Positions 11,031-22,770 of a stretch of 64,000 nucleotides of DNA are shown one piece after another. Origin of the DNA: Isoetes taiwanensis (lineage: Eukaryota; Streptophyta; Lycopodiopsida; Isoetales; Isoetaceae); contig JAJEKV010000003.1 in the NCBI GenBank assembly GCA_021234155.1, positions 12,955,819 through 13,019,818 of the forward strand, read 5' to 3'. Both the position numbers and the translations under genes were made by a program. The notes under the pieces were generated by a model that saw only the letters and a list, made by a program, of their open reading frames with translations, made no database searches and was not told the origin of the DNA. Positions within the stretch are counted from its first letter, which is position 1. Every line of letters starts with the position of its first letter.

Positions 11031-13069
11031 TCACAATTCAACAGCTCCCTTTACGGAGTATCTTGCACAATCTCTTCCTCCAAAATATGGCATACTTGCA
11101 CGTGATTGAGAGCAAAGACCCTCTTGCAAGGAAGCTAATTGCTCAGCAATATTACTGTCTATGAGGGATGGTGGAGGGAGAAAGGGATCAGAGGCTGGTG
11201 AGAGATCAATGAAGGGAGATTGGGAATGGTTGTTTGAATCAATGTAAGAATTGCCCAACAGTACATCCAAATCCACCTCAGAATTAAGGTTAGCCAATAC
11301 CTGAAAATGATTGATGTTACCATTTAGATTTCTGTTGCTGTCCTTTGAGTCTTCAGTGTTGCATAAAACCATGGTCCTTTCCTTTGATTTAGAGTGATTT
11401 TTATCACTTGTAGATGCAGGAATTGGAGCAGGCACCATTTCAACCAAAGTATCCTTTGGGTCAATTGCCTCACATAGAAGCTGCTCATTGGTCAGAGAGA
11501 CCTTTTCTAAGACCTTTCCATGACTGTCTTTCTTGATTAATGAACTACTCTTACCCCTGTTAGAGTTCAGAAATTGTGAACTCTTATTGTTGGTATTTAT
11601 GTTTTTGGCATCCGAAATAATTTTATTTAGAGTATCATGAAGATTGTTGACCTTGTTGATGCCATTTGCAGATGGCCCAGCATTGTAGAGTACCTTTACT
11701 TTCTGGAACCCCTTTTCAGAGGTTCCATCTTGAGCTTGATTTCTAACAGGAGGTGCATCCCCAGTCATATCACTTTGAGACTGGGAATCTCTCAAATTTT
11801 TTTTTCTCTGAATCCTTTTATAGCTACCATTGACTTTGGTCCACTGAAAGTCTTTATCTTTGGATAAGATGTTTAAATGGCCAATGTCCCTATTCCTATT
11901 GAGAGAGTCAAAATTTGAAACTGGCGCACAAGGTATTTGCATTTCGTGCTGTCTCTTGACAGCCCTGTTGCTGTTTTCCTTGGGGTTGACTTGCTGTTTG
12001 ACTTGCTGATTGACTTCCATATCCTCAGTCTGATTGATGTCACAATTCATATTCATTTCTGTGGAAGGTGAGATATCCTTGCAAGAATCATACCGAAGTG
12101 CAGCCCCCTCTACAGTTTGACAATGAGGAGGCGACCAGCCCATCTAAGAGAGAGGGAGGCTTTTTGACCATAAACATCAAGGAAGGGAATTTGGAGGGGG
12201 ACCTCTTTGGATATATCAATTTGGACAAAAGATTTGGGAGGTCTATATGGCGAAAATTCAGTGCATATATAGGATCCAATGGAACCCAAAAAGCGGTTTG
12301 AGGCAGTCTTCATTCCAAAGAGATAGGATTTAAACCATGAAGCGTGGTAGAGGCTACACAAAGATTATCCAGATTAGCAACTTCAAATTTGGGATCCCAC
12401 TTTAGAAAGGAGAGTTGAAAGGACTCCAGAGTCAAAGGACCTCGATTTAGCAAAAGATTGGCAGATCTTTTGTTACCACATTCAATCATAACATAAGGAG
12501 ATTGTAACCAGTAAACAGCATTGATAAGAATTTCTTTGTGAAGGTTCAAGCAAAAGGCCCAGAGTTTGTCAAGTTTAAGACCATGCTTATTGATTTTGAC
12601 AATAACAGCCGAGTCATGAAAAGAAATCAACTTTGCATGAAATGAAAGGAAGGTCCAAAGAAATACCTTTAAAAGTAATCTTGTTTTCATGGCTTTGAAA
12701 GCGTGGATTGAAGGATCGAATTGTTCCGAGAGCATTTGTGAAGAATTTGTCTGGGAATTTTTGCTGTTCCGGCCGTTTATCACCATAGGGAAGAGGAACT
12801 TGTCGGGCTGGATCCATGCATGGTAATTGGCCTCTATAATCGGGGTCCTTGGATAAATTATCCCAGCATGGCACTTTGGAAGACAAAGGATCCATAGAAG
12901 ACTGTTCAATTAAGGAGTTAACAAAATCACCAAAGAAAATGACATTTTTTGGGTTTTCTTGAAAGGACCTTAGTTGCTTGAGAAGATCGGAACGGTCGGA
13001 GGGCTCAAGATCGGCAAATGCGTGAAGGATAGAAAGAAATTTAGGGTAATTTTTGTTTATAAGAGCCAT
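11031..13069 (-). pseudogene. LINE ORF1 (gag-like, DUF4283-type) remnant
   Basis: First open frame of the L1-type LINE, starting MALINKNYPKF at 13069. A central block reads KLWAFCLNLHKEILINAVYW and later LLNRGPLTLESFQLSFLKWD, the pattern of the DUF4283 domain of plant L1 ORF1 proteins (nucleic-acid binding). A following block resembles the zinc-knuckle-adjacent region, with FVQIDISKEVPLQIP. The rest (12143-11031) is a hydrophilic, Asn/Ser-rich tail with no recognised domain. At least two frame changes, near 12700 and 12140, split it. Function by family: RNA packaging for retrotransposition; this copy is dead. Confidence 0.65.
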
Positions 13070-14114
13070 CTAGAAAGAACCAGGTGGAAACTACAAAAGC
13101 AGATTGAACATGTGCGAAATAGCAGGAGGGAGCAACAAGGGGCAAAGAAATCAGGGAGACGAGCAGAATTAAACTTTCAGAAGGTGGAAAGCCACACTCA
13201 AAGCCAAAAACTAAGGGGAACTACACTAAAGGATGAATCATTGCTCTCGGAATACACCTTAACCACAATTTTTCGAATCACTCCACCCATAAATGCACAT
13301 GAAAGATTCCGTAGCGGAGATTTCTTTTTTTTCCCCACAATTCCACGAAGCCAAGAGTCCACAATTTCTACCTCAAATTCCAGCGAGCTTGGCACAAACG
13401 AGTATTCAAAGAACGAAAAGATCTTCCGGAAAAAACTGTTCCAAGACCAAAGAATTCCAGAGAGCCACTGGAGATCCTTTCAAAAAGCCACAAGTTAATC
13501 TTGCATTATGCTTGATAATTGCAAAAATTCTGGTATCCATCTGTAGGGAAAATTAAGGGGAAACATGAGAAAGGCTAGCCCCTACAAGGCTGGCAATCTT
13601 AATCCAGTAATTGCTTCAGATAGGAGCACAGATTAGCACAACCTATCAAGAAATTGGTTTGAATCTAATAAGACAAAAGATTCAAGAAAAATGGCGCACA
13701 GTGCTGACGTGTACATTTTTTCTGAGGTGCCGCCCCGCTTGTAATTTTTATCATTTTTTTTTTTTTTTTTTTTCAATTAATATGAATGACTCTGCGATTT
13801 TATTTGTTTCTTTTATGTGGGAATACAGGAACGTCGTTCTAAATACTGAAGGGATTAGCGAAAGGGAAAATTTAACCAACAACATCTAGATTTTTTGGCA
13901 TTGATGACCTTTCATTTTTTTTTATTTTTTTTGTGTGGATACAGGGTCATGGTTTTAAGAAATAAAGGGATATTGATTTTTTTGTATTAAAGTCAGGGAT
14001 ACTGGGTTTTGGTTCAAAATGATAAGTGGGAAATGTATTCCGGAATATACGTTTTGATGTTTTTTTTTCACGCCTTTGCTCAAGGCGATCACTCTTTGTA
14101 GACCTCGGACTACC

Positions 14115-14316
14115 ATTTCTCATGGATCTTGGCCTTGGCATTATTGCTGGCTACAGATTAAGCTATGGCACAGTAGTTTTCAAAGTTCGTTTCCAGTTTA
14201 GAGTTTTGACGATTTATTTCTCATGGATCTTGGCCTTGGCATTGTTGCTGGCTACAGATTAAGCTATGGCGCAGTAGTTTTCAAAGTTCGTTTCTAGTTT
14301 AGGGTTTTGACGATTT
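14115..14316. repeat. 101-bp tandem duplication
   Basis: Two copies, 14115-14215 and 14216-14316, beginning ATTTCTCATGGATCTTGG. They differ at only a few positions (for example GCATTATTGC and GCATTGTTGC), so the duplication is fairly recent. Confidence 0.85.
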
Positions 14317-14368
14317 AGTTTACTTTAGGGATCATGGCTACAGAATGAGAGAGATGGGTTGGGCGTGC

Positions 14369-14452
14369 CAGGATGGTTTTTGCAGAGCAGAGCAAGAGCC
14401 ATGACGGTTTTGCTGAGCAGAACAAGAGCCATGACGGTTTTGCAGAGCAGAG
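14369..14452. repeat. 30-bp tandem repeat, about three copies
   Basis: Unit CAAGAGCCATGACGGTTTTG plus a GAGCAGA tail occurs at 14393-14422 and 14423-14452, with a diverged partial copy just before (GGATGGTTTTTGCAGAGCAG). Confidence 0.8.
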
Positions 14453-16571
14453 CTGTGCGCTGATTGAACTTTTTTGGCTGTTGTTAGGGGTTTTGGTTGC
14501 ATCGATTTAGAGGTTTGCTCCATTCGACCTTCATTATGCAGATGGTCTCAAATGGGAGAGATGGTAGCTGGATATAAAATTTCTCAGGTACAATCCTCTG
14601 AAAGCACTAGATTAACAGTCTTGGAATACGAATTCTGTTTATGTTCAGCTGTTGTGAACAGGTTATTTTCTTCAAAGGAAAGCTTTTGATTATTAGAGTC
14701 AGAAGCCTGTGTTTGTGGTCCGGCTTATATGATTACCCTCTGACTTTCATGCACTGATACGATTCTATGTAGTTAAATAAATGTGTCAGATAAGGGTCTA
14801 ACAAGCTCTTACTTTGGCAGGTTAAAACGAGGTTTTCTATGTAGACGAAATGCACAAGTTGTTCTTTAAGAGCTGTAACAGTAGACGGTTTATCACCTAC
14901 ATGTGAATACTTAAAGGCTAAAAAGCATGCATGAAAAATGCAGGAGCCTAGGCAGGCATGAAATGTGTTGTGTTGCAGGCATGCAAGGTCCTTATTTTGC
15001 AGATAAAAGAGGTAAATATAAGTCTGTTTGAAGCTCAGGCATGTGGATCTAAACTAAAAATAGGATGTCCATACACCAGCTTGTGCAAACTGGGCTGCTA
15101 CAAAGGTGCATATAATTCGTGAATTTGTGGTTCAAGTTCCATTCCAGAGCAAAGATAGAGAGATGCAGACTAAAAGACTAGGTGCCAAATGTTGCAGGCC
15201 ATGTATTACAATGTGCTTTTTCATTTCACCAGTTGCAGAGTTACACTGATAGTTATATGTTGTGTTTTTTCATCACATTAAACCATATCAGCACATGAAG
15301 TGTTACATATGTCCTCTTGTTTTTTAAGCAAGTTGGTTGCATAGCTGCACACTTGGCAAAGGCGTACCAAGTTTTATCTGCTTTAAGTTTACATCAGATT
15401 AAACCATTTCGTTTTATGCATGCATTGCTTATGAGGTGATCTTTACATATTCTGAATTTTAAGCGTGGCCTTGTTTATGTCCTTAAAGAGTAATGACATA
15501 GAGCTGCATTATTGAGAAAGCAACATTTAATGGATAATCTAATCTGGTATCGGACTACAAGAAAATTGTTCATGTAGCATTTTTGGAAAAACCACTGTGG
15601 TATAGGACGATGGATTAAATTGGAATATTGCATTGCTTGGCACTTAGGTGCAAGAACTTAAGGCATTAAGGTATGTAGTTGATTTTGCATGTATGTCTTG
15701 AGGGGTGTGGACCATTGGGCAAGCAATACGAGAGCCAAGGATGCCAATGTTTGCAATTGACATGGGAAAAATTGGGATTGAGACTAAAAGATAATTACCA
15801 GACCGTAGATGATGGACAAATTGTACTAGGTGCTATCTTGCATATGTTGATCTAGAAATTTTAAAACATATATAGAGCATGAACATGAGAAAGCAAGTAC
15901 CAATTAAGTCTTCTAGGCTTGATATAAATGGATAGTACAATGAAGGGATCAACCAAGGTTAACGTATGTCCCAACATGCTTTGTCTTGGTTAGTAAATGC
16001 AATATATCTCCCTTGTTTTGTATCTTTGAAAAAATGACTACCACACTATTGTATTCTGGAATAGCATAAGAGTGCAAGATCCTATTACGGAATAGCATAA
16101 GAGTGCACATGCAACCAATAATCCTATTCTGGAATAGCATAGAAATTTTAAAAACATTGATTTTAGACAGATTTCGCATGCTCTGGTGCTTTTACTTCAT
16201 TTCACACTAGAAAACTTATTTTTACAACTTTTTCGCACCTTGCACTTTCTGTCTGGTGCTCGTAATTTAACTTGTGATCTGTAAAATCACCTTTTTTTGT
16301 CTTGTGTTGCCAATTCATCAGTGGCAAAAGAAATAAATGTTGTTGAAATAACGTATATAAAATCGTAATCACCATGATGTTTTGAACATAACCCCTAAAA
16401 CTGCTATTTCAAATGGTTAACATGTTGACCTAGTGGTTTTTTTTTTTTTTTTTTTTTTTTTTACAGGGGCTAAAATAGCACATATTAAATTGTAATCACC
16501 ATGATTTTTTTGGCCTAAACCCCAAAAAGGGCCATTTCAAATAATTAATATGATTTTAGAAGGGAACCTTC

Positions 16572-16599
16572 AAACGGGAGTGCTGCAACACTCCCGTTT
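16572..16599. repeat. Perfect 11-bp stem hairpin
   Basis: AAACGGGAGTG (16572-16582) and CACTCCCGTTT (16589-16599) are perfect inverted repeats around a 6-nt loop, CTGCAA. The right side continues into AATATGCAACCTTGTT, which matches the inverted end of the 117-bp repeat at 5283-5307 with two mismatches. It may be a terminus of a short non-autonomous element. Confidence 0.7.
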
Positions 16600-16756
16600 A
16601 ATATGCAACCTTGTTATTACATACCAAGTACATTAATGCAGGAGTACATTACACATAGCAGCAACAAGTTTGGCCATCTCTAGGGCAGTGTCTAGTTTGG
16701 GAAACATCTCTATGTTCATAAGAACTATTGCTAAAACCTAGGCAGAAGCTGAGAGA

Positions 16757-17720
16757 ATGCTTAAAACAGAATTAGAACAAGGGAAAGTGATTAATGAAGA
16801 TGATGCTGCTCAAGTACTGTTTACAAAAGGAAAAGGTGAGAAGACTCGTCAAGAAAAGATAGGGCCCTGTTATAACTGCAACAAATATGGACATCTGAAA
16901 ATAATTTGTCCAAATGTGTCCAGAGAAGTTAATTGTTACAATTGTGGTGGTAGGGGGCATCTTGCATCTGCATGTCCAAGTCCAAAAGGAAATGCTAGTT
17001 CTAGAGGAAGAGCAAGAGGGTTTTATGCTGCTAGAGGCAGGGGAAGAAGCAGAGGCAAACACAATAAGTTTGAGGCTAATATAGCTGAAGAAGTTACACT
17101 GGAGGAGGAGCCAGCAGATATTGATGAAGAGGTAAGAATTTACCAAACAAATTCTATGTCTAAAGGAGTTAATAATGATGATTTGTTAATTATAGATAGT
17201 GGAGCTGAAAAATCCATAGCACGTTCATCAAAGATTTTGAAGCATTGCAATGGAAGCAAAGGAGGACACATTCAAGTAGACAATGGAGACATACAAAAAA
17301 TTGAAGATGAAGGAATTCTGGAGCTTTTTGATTTAAATGGCAAAGTAGTTAATCTACAGAATGTACTTTGTGTTCCTAGTCTTGTGAGAAATTTAATCTC
17401 TGTTAGTCAGTTAGTAGATTTGAGCTTCAAAGTGGTTTTTGAACAAAAGCATTGTAAAATCTTTGAGGGAAATGAATTGAAATTTCTGGGCAAGCGCATT
17501 GGAAATCTGTTTGGTCTAAATTTGTTAACAGCCTCAAATATTGGAAACATTGCAACTTGGCATGAGAGATTGGGACATGTAAATGTAAAAGACATTGAAT
17601 TTATGATAAAACAGAAATGGATAAAGTCTGAAAACAGCAAGGTTGAAAACCATGTATGCAAAGGATGTTTACTTGGAAAACATTGCAGACTGCCTTTCAC
17701 AGATCAAAGAAAAGAGCAAA
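16757..17720 (+). pseudogene. Copia gag C-terminus and protease
   Basis: Two CCHC zinc knuckles lie in tandem, CYNCNKYGHLKIICPN and CYNCGGRGHLASACPS, followed by an Arg/Gly-rich stretch. The aspartic protease active site is LLIIDSGAEKSIA (near 17190). The frame then enters the pre-integrase region, with TWHERLGHVNVKDIEF and HVCKGCLLGKH, whose His/Cys residues bind zinc. The frame is lost at about 17720, after LPFTDQRK. Most gag before the knuckles is missing. Known role: capsid and polyprotein processing. Confidence 0.8.
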
Positions 17721-18621
17721 TAGCATTTTGGAACTCATACACACAGATTTGTGTGGACCTCTGAATGTAACTGGAATAACAGGGAAAAGATATCTTATAA
17801 CTTTTATTGATGATTTTAGCAGAAAAACGAAAGTGTATTGTCTCAGGTCTAAGGATTTGGGATTCGAGGCCTTTAAGGCATTTGCAGCAGAGGTGGAGTG
17901 CTCTACTGGAAGAAGAATCAAATGCATACGCTCTGATAGAGGAGGTGAGTATTTCTCATCCAATTTTCGAAATTATTGTATTAAAAGAGGGATTAGAAGA
18001 CAGTTTAGATGTAGTTATACTCCACAGCAGAACGGTGTAGCCGAAAGGAAAAATAAAACCATATTGAATGCTGTAAGAGCAATGCTCAAACATACAGGAT
18101 TACCAAATTATCTATGGGAAGAAGCGGTAAGAACTGCTGTACTTATACAAAATCTTCTACCATGCAGTAGCATAAAGGGAAACAGCCCAGAATACTTGTG
18201 GTCAGGAAAATTCCCAAGCTTTGAGAAGTTCAAAGTGTATGGCTGTTTAGCCTACACTCATATATCAAAAGAAAAAAGGCAAAAACTTGATGACAGATCA
18301 ATGGTAACATATCTAGTAGGCTATGATGAAGAATCTAAAGGTTACAGGGTATTTCAGCCTGAAAAAAGAAGAGTCTTAACAAGTAGAGATGTAGTATTTG
18401 TGGAAGGAGAGCTGTTTAATTCAAAGACTAGTTATGGTAAGTCAATGAAAGAAGAAAACAGTTCAGAAAATTCAGAAATTAAAACTAGGGAAATGGCAGA
18501 AACAATAGAAGATCAAGATGAACAAGAGGATGGAAAACAAGAAGAGGAGCATAACAGGGATAATGAAGGGCCTGAAATGCAAGGTATACAAGAGGAATTC
18601 ATGGATATCAACCTGCTATAA
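17720..18621 (+). pseudogene. Copia integrase
   Basis: Integrase core in the plus-one frame relative to gag-protease. LELIHTDLCGPL carries the first catalytic Asp, YLITFIDDFSRK follows, IRSDRGGEYFSSNF carries the second Asp, and YTPQQNGVAERKNKTI carries the catalytic Glu. YLVGYDEESKGYRVF is the usual C-terminal block. An acidic linker (GNNREDG-like, Glu-rich) precedes a stop near 18620. The domain itself is complete, but it is separated from protease and from RT by frameshifts. Confidence 0.85.
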
Positions 18622-18639
18622 CTGATGGAAGGAAGAGGA

Positions 18640-19770
18640 GAACTGAGCATGAAATATTAAGAGATGAAATGAATTTAGACATTGAGAAATATGGCAGAAA
18701 TACTCTAGGAAGAAGTACTAGACTACAAAAACAAAGTACGGACACAAATGAGATATTAATGGTGCTAGAATCTGGAGAACCAGATTCTTTCCAGCAGGTA
18801 ATGAACTCTTTAGAGAGTGATAAGTGGAAAATAGCAATGGACGAGGAAATGAAAGCTTTTGAAAGAATGTCCACATATGAGCTGGTTGATCCACCTAAAG
18901 ATAAGAACATAGTCGGAAATAAGTGGATATACAAAATTAAGTTGAATGCAGATGGAAGTCCCAAATATAAAGCCAGGTTAGTAGCTCAAGGTTTCTCTCA
19001 GAAAAGGGGGCTTGATTATGAAGAAACATATTCGCCTGTGGTTAAGCTAGTGAGCATCAGAATGATCATTGCAATTGCAAATGCATTAAATCTTGAACTT
19101 CACCATATGGACGTAAACACAGCTTTTTTAAATGCAGATCTAAAGGAGGAGATTTTTATGAGATAAGCTCCCGGGTATGAAAAAGGACAAGAGAAAGTCT
19201 GGAAGCTGAACAAAGCAGTTTATAGGCTAAGACAATCCACAAGGCAATGGTATAAATGCATAGATACCTATAACCTATTTAAATCAACAAGAGTTTATAA
19301 AATTGCAGAATGATGGGAATGTTTACATATACAGGGAAGACAATGAATATTGCATAATAGCAATATATGTTGACGATTGTGTTATGGCAGCAAGTAACAT
19401 TAAGGTGTTGAATCATTGCAAAGATATCCTCAAGAATAAATATAAGATGTCTGATTTGGGTGAACTTAAGTTGTTCTCGGGAATTGAAGTAGGTCGTGAC
19501 AGAGTCAATAAAGTAGTCACTCTTTCTCAAAGAAAATATATTGAGGCAGTATTAGCTAAATTCAATATGCTGGAGTGTAATCCTGTGAAAATTCCAGTAA
19601 TATGTGGCAGCAAAATCTCAAAGTCAATGTGTCCTAGAAGTAAAAGGGAACAAGAAGAAATGGTTGGAATACCATACAGACAACTAATTGGGAGCCTGTT
19701 ACACATTGCAAACAACACGAGGCCAGATATTGCATTTATTGTGAACATGCTAAGTAGATATAAATCATAA
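18640..19770 (+). pseudogene. Copia reverse transcriptase
   Basis: The RT_2-type domain begins WKIAMDEEMKAFERMSTYEL. It continues with NKWIYKIKLNADGSPKYKAR, VAQGFSQKRGLDYEETYSPV and MDVNTAFLNADLKEEIFM. A TAA at 19164-19166 replaces the expected Gln before APGYEKGQEKVWKLNKAVY. The frame changes again near 19300, where CIIAIYVDDCVMAASN carries the YVDD catalytic motif, followed by YRQLIGSLLHIANNTRPDIA. At least one stop and two frameshifts make it inactive. Confidence 0.85.
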
Positions 19771-20335
19771 TCCAGGCAAGGGACATTGGTTGGCGGCAAA
19801 GAAAGTATTGAGATACTTAAAAGGAACCATAAACCTTGGTATTGTTTACTGCTCAAAAGGCTTATAGCTTAAGGCATTTTGTGATGCTGATTGGTGTGGG
19901 GATATGGATGAAAGAAAGTCCACTTCTGGATATATACTCATGCTTGGTGGAGCGCCCATAAGTTGGAGTAAAAAACAAACAGCCATAGCTCTATCAACAG
20001 CTGAAGCAGAGTATGCAGCAGCAACTCTAGCTGCCAAGGAAATTATATGGACCAGAAGAATTCTAAATGAGCTAGGTGTTGAGCAAAAGGGAAGTACAAG
20101 TCTTTTTTGTGACAGTCAAAGTTGCATCTCTATGACGAAGAATCCTGTTTTACATGAGAGACCTAAGCATATAGAAATGGAATTACATTTCATTAGAGAT
20201 ATGGTATCCAAAGGCTTGATCCAAATGCAGCATGTGAGCTTAGAAAATCAGTTGGCAGACATTATGACAAAGGCTCTTAATTATAACAGATTTAAATATC
20301 TGATAAACCAGATAAGCTGTAAGGAAAGATTATAA
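19770..20335 (+). pseudogene. Copia RNase H
   Basis: RNase H region: GYILMLGGAPISWSKKQTAI, STAEAEYAAATLAAKEIIW, LFCDSQSCISMTKNPVLHER and PKHIEMELHFIRD. The last frame opens at 19904 and ends KERL at 20335. The catalytic acidic residues of the RNase H fold (Glu of AEAEY, Asp of CDSQS) are visible. Its N-terminal part (KAFCDADWCGD, near 19875) is separated by a stop after LKGT...GL. It is followed by the purine tracts and the putative LTR. Confidence 0.8.
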
Positions 20336-20490
20336 GGCTGTGACAGGTTTAAACATATGAAAAAGATCTTAAAGGTCTTGAAGCACTTAATCTGTTTACA
20401 GTTTATAACATGAAGGAGGAGGTTGAATCACTTGCAGACATAAAGCTGAAAGTTGCTGAGATGCTAAATCAGTTTACAGGTTAAAATATG

Positions 20491-21130
20491 AAGGAGGAAT
20501 CTGAAGTATTCATATCTAAACCTGTAAACTTATTGTTTATGAATCAATGGTTTACACAGTGAAAACCTAAATTATACAGGCGTTATCATGATATCTAAGG
20601 TGTTACCATGGATGCACAGAATATAGGTTGAAAGCATTTCAATCTTAAAGAGCTGAGTTAAATGCTTATGATCTTGAAGACATTTGATAAAGTTTAAAAG
20701 CGTTGAGTTATTTTCGTGAATACCTTTGGTTAAGGTTAAAAGAGCTGAGTAGTTATTTTTTTTAATGGTCGATACCATTGGTTAAAACAGCTGAGTAGTT
20801 ATCTTCAATAGTCGGCTATATTTGACAAGTGATTTAGGCGGCATTTCGGTCCAATGACATGAAGACATTTCTGTATTTGAATTTACGGTTCAATCCCATT
20901 GTGACAGGAAGAACTCGGCCCTGATCGGATGATGCAAAACCATCGGAATGGGGTCTATAATATTGTAAAGATGTACAGAATAGTTGAACTGCTAGATATC
21001 CTGAAGATCGAAGGTTGGAGCATTGGTAAGCAAAGGTATTTCTTGTTGAATTATCTTCTGCAATACCTTAAGTTAAGGTTCGATTTACAATGTGAATATT
21101 ATGCTACAGTATTTATTCATTTGTGCCATT
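20491..21130 (+). repeat. Putative 3' polypurine tract and 3' LTR of Copia element
   Basis: AAGGAGGAA precedes TGAAGTATTCAT (20502), the expected junction of polypurine tract and LTR. The stretch that follows contains related segments with GGTTAA...GCTGAGTAGTTAT near 20730-20800. The right boundary is not defined, because no 5' LTR exists in the window for comparison. Confidence 0.4.
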
Positions 21131-21627
21131 GACATATATTTTGCATTGGAATATGAGTGATGGTAATGCAAATATGATATGTAACTTGATGATATGTAGC
21201 ATTTGGTGGTAATTTGCAATTCATATAGTCTATAAATTTCACACTTTGCATCTATTAAGTTTGGCTTCATGTACATGCATAGGGGTTGAAGGAGACTTCA
21301 TCATATCAATAAATTTATTTGGCAAATTTTGTGCTCTAGAACCGTTATCATTGTCATAGTGAATCAAACTTTTTTGTGCCCATTTGTAGTTCCTTTATGT
21401 TGGTGCCTGTATTTATTTCAATCCTAAGGCAAGGTTAGTGGATTCAGTGTTTAAATTTCAATAAATTCATCTATTTTTAAAGATTGAATAGAGGAAACCT
21501 ACTGTAATGAGCAATATTCTATACTATCCATATCTTTAGCTATGCAAATGATGCATGCATTGAGAAGTTAATCTATTATGGTAGCCTAGTATCAGCTCAT
21601 TCACATCATATAGGAGTTGTCTCAGAC

Positions 21628-22770
21628 ATGGAAAACCTGGGGTCCATATCCGACATGCAAAACAGGTACTGAACAATTTCAATTAACTTGCTTCTAGCAC
21701 CTCTATCGACATTGTCGGAGTTATCAGGATTAGTTAGAGGAAGATCTCATCACTTAGACACCAGGGCTGCAGCTATTGTATAACATGAAGGGCTTACTCG
21801 CACTGGGGCAGAAGTTACCATAAGAATAATTGGGGATCATGATCAGGGTACTGACAGAGTACCTGAAAGTGATTCTAACGTACAGTCACAGTCACCTGCG
21901 AATTTCGTTCAATCTATCCATGTACCTTCAGTTGAAAATGGATCAAGGCCAATTTTGCCAAGGTCTTCTGAGATTGATGACAATGCAGAGAGTTCTCAGA
22001 ATAATAGAACTGCTATTAGGGCGGCAACAGCACAAGGATCTGATTTTCAGCCTATTGGGAGATGGTTGGAGCAGGTCTTGCCTTTTACAATTCTGCTTTT
22101 GCTGGTATTCGTAAGACAGCATTTACAAGGTAATCCAATTAACAATCAATGGATTTGACCATCTAGCAGTGTACATATTCTTATAAATCTCTGGTTTCTT
22201 TGTGGGCCTCTTTATTACGTTTTGGGTCACTGCGGTAATGATTAAAGCTAATGATTTTATAAAGAAGCAAACAACCTTGAAGGTACCGTGTTTTCTATTT
22301 CAAGCGGTCATCTCAATTATCATTAGGAAAGATAGCATGCTTGCACAGAAACTTTTTGCATTTGAGAATAGGATTTTTGCAATTACCATACATGGTTCTT
22401 TTCTTTCATGCATCATTCTAATTAAGCAAGCAATATTGTGATGCAGGGAGAAGGGAAAAGAATTATAATTATAGCTATTGGGTTTATCCTGATGTGCCAC
22501 ATTGCATGAGTTTATTGGTGGTATAGTGCTGCTGCTATATGGCGACCCCTTATCTGGCTTCCACCAAACAAAATACCTAAATTTTGGGAGGCCATTTTTA
22601 TGATTGTTTTAAATGGTACATTATCAACTTTCCATGCTACTTTCAGATGTAATCCTCTAAGACATTTATAAATGTTAATGTAGATACAATGGCAAGACAG
22701 GCAACAATGGTTGCTAAATGTGGCACTTTTGTCATATAAGAACTTTCGAGGTCGTAACTTCCGTCACCAG
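21628..22770 (+). pseudogene. RNFT1-like membrane RING E3 ligase, broken copy
   Basis: Resembles plant RNFT1/2-type membrane RING ubiquitin ligases (Arabidopsis At5g01960 type, from memory), involved in ER protein turnover. Exon 1 runs to 22129 and encodes [16 protein letters not shown] and VFVRQHLQG. Exon 2 (22206-22282) encodes LFITFWVTAVMIKANDFIKK. Exon 3 (22447-22615) encodes WLPPNKIPKFWEAIFMIVLN. Exon 4 (22684-22770) encodes DTMARQATMVAKC, then YKNFRGRNFRHQ in another frame. Donors GTAATC, GTACCG and GTACAT fit. Defects: an in-frame TAA in exon 1 (AAIV[14 protein letters not shown]), a TGA in exon 3 (HIA-stop-VYWWY), a frameshift in exon 4, and GG instead of AG at the first acceptor (22204-22205). 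The RING domain and later exons were not found. A possible start is ATG at 21628. Confidence 0.75.

Larger units (their letters stand above)
5931..13902 (-). mobile_element. L1-type LINE retrotransposon, old and inactive
   Basis: A non-LTR retrotransposon of the plant L1 type reading on the minus strand. In order it carries an ORF1 region (about 13069-11031), an apurinic-type endonuclease (10562-9950), a reverse transcriptase (about 9060-8340) and a C-terminal zinc-binding region (about 8090-6870). It ends in a poly(A) tail, seen as a run of T at 5931-5959. Flanking sequences AATGACCTTGCATTTT (from 5918) and GATGACCTTTCATTTT (from 13903) look like an aged target-site duplication with two mismatches. 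It begins in A residues on the element strand, as expected for L1 endonuclease. If that is right, the insertion is about 8 kb and full length. All reading frames are broken by frameshifts and stops. Confidence 0.8.
13930..16560. other. Non-coding stretch with local tandem repeats
   Basis: No gene recognised on either strand. It contains a CCGGAAT palindrome relic (14035-14050), two tandem repeats (14115-14316 and 14369-14452), three diverged CT/CGGAATAGCAT motifs (16046-16140) and a poly(T) run at 16439-16462. The frames here are short and low in information. Confidence 0.5.
16740..21130 (+). mobile_element. Copia LTR retrotransposon, 5'-truncated and decayed
   Basis: A Ty1/Copia element in the order gag zinc knuckles, protease, integrase, reverse transcriptase, RNase H. 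No 5' LTR, primer-binding site or N-terminal gag is visible; homology begins about 17 codons before the first listed frame. After RNase H come two purine-rich tracts (GAAGGAGGAGG near 20413 and GAAGGAGGAA at 20490-20499). The second is followed by TG at 20502, the likely start of a 3' LTR. The LTR end near 21130 is a guess because no second copy is available. Frame changes and stops disable the polyprotein. Confidence 0.8.
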
